This document shows positions 61,889 to 64,000 of a stretch of 64,000 nt of DNA, piece after piece. Made by a program: the position numbers and the translations under genes. The notes beneath the pieces were generated by a model. That model was not told where the DNA came from and did not search any database. It saw only the letters and a program-made list of their open reading frames with translations. Each line of letters begins with the position of its first letter. The first letter of the stretch is position 1. The DNA is from Clostridiaceae bacterium (GTDB lineage Bacteria; Bacillota; Clostridia; Peptostreptococcales; Tindalliaceae), in the NCBI GenBank assembly GCA_011390155.1, contig JAABSW010000006.1, forward strand, positions 62,001 through 126,000, written 5' to 3'.

Positions 61889-62518
61889 TTACTCGTATTT
61901 ATCGAACAAATCATGCAAAGCTTCCCTTAGCAAACCAGCTTCAGTCTTGTCCAATGTACGTGACAGCTGGTTTAACTGTTCAGCTGTTCCCCTTTTTAAC
62001 ATCACTCTTTTTTCTACCCAAACATCATTTTGAGCTCGCCGAACCCGGTTTTTCCCTTGCTTTTTTGCCTGATTCAAGGCGGTGCCCACTGCATCCATCA
62101 ATTGTTCAGGTGTTTTGCCATTTTCTGGAAAGGAGGCCACTCCCGCTGAAAACTGAATGCCGATTTCCTTTGCAGGATCCCCTACCAGCAGCAAGTGCTC
62201 ATCAAAATAGGCACGGATCTCCTCAATCATTAGAACGCCTGTTTCGCCACCAGTGGAGTTCATCAACACAGCAAATTCGTCTTTATAGGTTCGGCAAACA
62301 AGTGTTTCTTTGTTAAGATTGTTGACCAATACATGGGCCAGTTTTCGAATGACCTGGTCGCCAATGTATTCACCATAAAATCGGTTAACTGTTTCAAAAT
62401 TATCAATGTCCAGTTTGGCGATGGTCACTTCATTTGAATAGGTGTTCATCATATCTTTTACGGCTTCCATGAATTCTTTCTCTGTGATCAGTCCTTCAAT
62501 GGTTTTAATCACAACCAT
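61889..62518 (-). CDS. Degenerate GGDEF domain fused to a C-terminal ribbon-helix-helix-like domain
   Basis: IAKLDIDNFETVNRFYGEYIGDQVIRKLAHVL; signature CRTYKDEFAVLM (YKDEF instead of GGDEF); FSAGVASFPENGKTPEQLMDAVGTALNQAKKQGKNRV; then VEKRVMLKRGTAEQLNQLSRTLDKTEAGLLREALHDLFDKYE. Confidence 0.85.
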   Translation of the reverse strand: MVVIKTIEGLITEKEFMEAVKDMMNTYSNEVTIAKLDIDNFETVNRFYGEYIGDQVIRKLAHVLVNNLNKETLVCRTYKDEFAVLMNSTGGETGVLMIEEIRAYFDEHLLLVGDPAKEIGIQFSAGVASFPENGKTPEQLMDAVGTALNQAKKQGKNRVRRAQNDVWVEKRVMLKRGTAEQLNQLSRTLDKTEAGLLREALHDLFDKYE

Positions 62519-62604
62519 CCACCTCCCATGATGCATTGATTCCGCCTATTAATACCCTTACTTATTATGTTCACACAGGTTATGTTGAGCACTCCTGTCC
62601 TCCC

Positions 62605-62686
62605 GTTACCCATGACTGCCACCGCTATGGCTCTCTCTTCTGCAAGAGGGAGATAAGCGGTGCTACGTCCCTAGGTGAACAAACTA
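62605..62686 (+). repeat. Dispersed hairpin repeat, copy B
   Basis: GTTACCCATGACTGCCACCGCTATGGCTCTCTCTTCTGCAAGAGGGAGATAAGCGGTGCTACGTCCCTAGGTGAACAAACTA; aligns with copy A (13800..13878, minus). Confidence 0.8.
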
Positions 62687-63124
62687 GTCTTTTGCCATTA
62701 CCTCTATGCTGTCACCTTCTTTAATGGTGCCGCCTTTTAGTACACGGGTAAAAATACCTTCTCTGGGCATCACACAATCGCCAACTTTCTTGAAGATCTC
62801 GCATCCATGATGGCATTTTTTCCCAATTTGAGTGACTTCCTGTATGGTCTCACCCACTTGCAGTTTTGTCCCGATGGGCAATTCGTATAATACGATGCCT
62901 TCTGTCAAAATGTTTTCAGCAAAAATACCTGCTTCAAGGTTATCTATACCCAGGGCTTTAATTTTATCCACACTCTCTTGCCCTAACAGACTGACCTGCC
63001 GATGCCAGTCTCCCGCATGTGCATCGTCCTGTAAACCATGATTTTCTAAAAACATTCCTTCTTTAACCGGTGTTTTAATGACACCTTTTTCCCGACTGAT
63101 ATTGACTGCCAGTACCTTTGCCAT
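62684..63124 (-). CDS. MOSC domain protein
   Basis: AVNISREKGVIKTPVKEGMFLENHGLQDDAHAGDWHRQVSLLGQESVDKIK...GKKCHHGCEIFKKVGDCVMPREGIFTRVL. Confidence 0.94.
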   Translation of the reverse strand: MAKVLAVNISREKGVIKTPVKEGMFLENHGLQDDAHAGDWHRQVSLLGQESVDKIKALGIDNLEAGIFAENILTEGIVLYELPIGTKLQVGETIQEVTQIGKKCHHGCEIFKKVGDCVMPREGIFTRVLKGGTIKEGDSIEVMAKD

Positions 63125-63235
63125 AACTATTTCCTCCCTGATTTCACAACCTTTTCAATGCTATGTCCAGGTTGTTACATTTTAATTGATTTTATTATTT
63201 CATTTTACCATATAAGTCAATTCAACGTATCTGGT

Positions 63236-64000
63236 TTACAAGCTGATCTTTTCGATTTTACCTGCTTCTGATAAATCATAACCACCCAGTTCATTGACAA
63301 TTTTGTGAAAATCCGGATGTTGAATGACAGTCAACAGTTCTTGCAGCGCAGGTGTTTCCAATAGATGTGCTTCGCAAAGCAAGTCATAATCTTCCCAGTC
63401 CAGGTGAAGAAAATCCAGGTCCATGGAGACAGCCGCTGAGGCCACTCCCATTCCACAGTCGGCACTTCCACTTTTCACTGCCACTGCCACTGCCATGTGT
63501 GTTGTCATCTCCCGGTGATAACCCTGCAATGATTCAGCAGACAAACCTTCTCTTTTCAAGTAATAGTCCAGTAAAATTCTTGTACCTGCTCCCTTTTGCC
63601 GGTTCACCATGGATACATCTTTTCGGGCTAAATCGGCAATACCAGTGATTCTTTTAGGGTTTCCAGGGGCCAGCATCAAGCCCTGGCTCCGCTTCACCAG
63701 CTTGATCAAGGCCATTTCTTTCCCCGGGAAATACGTTTTTATCACTTGGTGGTTATAGGTGCCTGTTGCTTCATCCAATAAATGGACAGGGGCTACGTGA
63801 CATTCTCCCTGGCGCAGGGCAATCACACCGCCCATGCTGCCAGTATGAGCGGAAGACAGGGCCACGCCACTCCCCTGACTTTGCAGTTCGTTGGCCAGTA
63901 AATCCATCACCAGGTCGTGGCTGCCAATGGATACCAATGTGTTTTGTATCTCCGACATAGGTCTGGCAAGCCGCACAGGGACCACCGTACCTTTTTCATA
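63236..64000 (-). CDS. C-terminal PBP-like domain, probably of a MoeA-fused molybdopterin biosynthesis protein (5' end beyond window)
   Basis: Frame stays open to the right edge (YEKGTVVPVRLARPMSEIQ...); PBP-type sequence SAHTGSMGGVIALRQGECHVAPVHLLDEATGTYN...VNRQKGAGTRILLDYYLKREGL; next to MOSC. Confidence 0.8.
   Translation of the reverse strand, partial: YEKGTVVPVRLARPMSEIQNTLVSIGSHDLVMDLLANELQSQGSGVALSSAHTGSMGGVIALRQGECHVAPVHLLDEATGTYNHQVIKTYFPGKEMALIKLVKRSQGLMLAPGNPKRITGIADLARKDVSMVNRQKGAGTRILLDYYLKREGLSAESLQGYHREMTTHMAVAVAVKSGSADCGMGVASAAVSMDLDFLHLDWEDYDLLCEAHLLETPALQELLTVIQHPDFHKIVNELGGYDLSEAGKIEKISL

Noticed and set aside
62536-62724. 62-aa plus-strand ORF (…SGATSLGEQTSLLP…)
   Set aside because: It crosses repeat copy B and the end of the MOSC gene antisense; its similarity to the 13655 ORF comes from the shared repeat, not from a protein family.
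1-64000. CRISPR-Cas, prophage, toxin-antitoxin or other defence island
   Set aside because: No regularly spaced repeats, cas genes, integrase, phage structural genes or TA pairs seen on either strand. The only DNA-modification gene is the orphan methyltransferase.

Overview
This 64 kb window looks like a low-to-mid GC Clostridia (Firmicutes) chromosome; genus is not determined. Most of it is core housekeeping DNA, mainly on the minus strand. In genome order it holds a partial dGTPase, ppdK and its regulator, a glycyl T-box with glyS, and the recO-era-cdd-DUF3048-dgkA/PAP2-ybeY-pgpH-phoH-floA-nfeD-yqeY-rpsU block. These are followed by HIT, mtaB, rsmE, prmA, dnaJ, dnaK, grpE and hrcA (with a CIRCE operator), then hemW, lepA, rpsT, holA, a short ComEC, YibE/F, a TPR protein and a lipoprotein. 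The rest holds an MBL lipoprotein, an orphan N6-adenine methyltransferase resembling C. difficile CamA, a FliD_C-like protein, alaX, tRNA-Leu(GAG), an oligopeptide-binding protein, coaE, polA, tRNA-Leu(CAA), a DegS/DegU-like pair, a dipeptidase, M23 plus bactofilin, a DAG kinase, a MocR regulator, two ABC exporters, a PHP phosphatase and a MoCo-related locus at the right edge. I found no CRISPR array, no intact transposon and no canonical defence island. The best candidates for something undescribed are: (1) a degenerate GGDEF protein whose C-terminus reads as a ribbon-helix-helix DNA-binding domain, in a likely operon with an uncharacterised TIM-barrel protein; (2) a roughly 80-bp dispersed hairpin repeat present in two copies; (3) an unlisted 46-aa cysteine-rich small protein with a near-consensus promoter; (4) the CamA-like orphan methyltransferase. 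All family calls come from reading motifs by eye; no database search was run.
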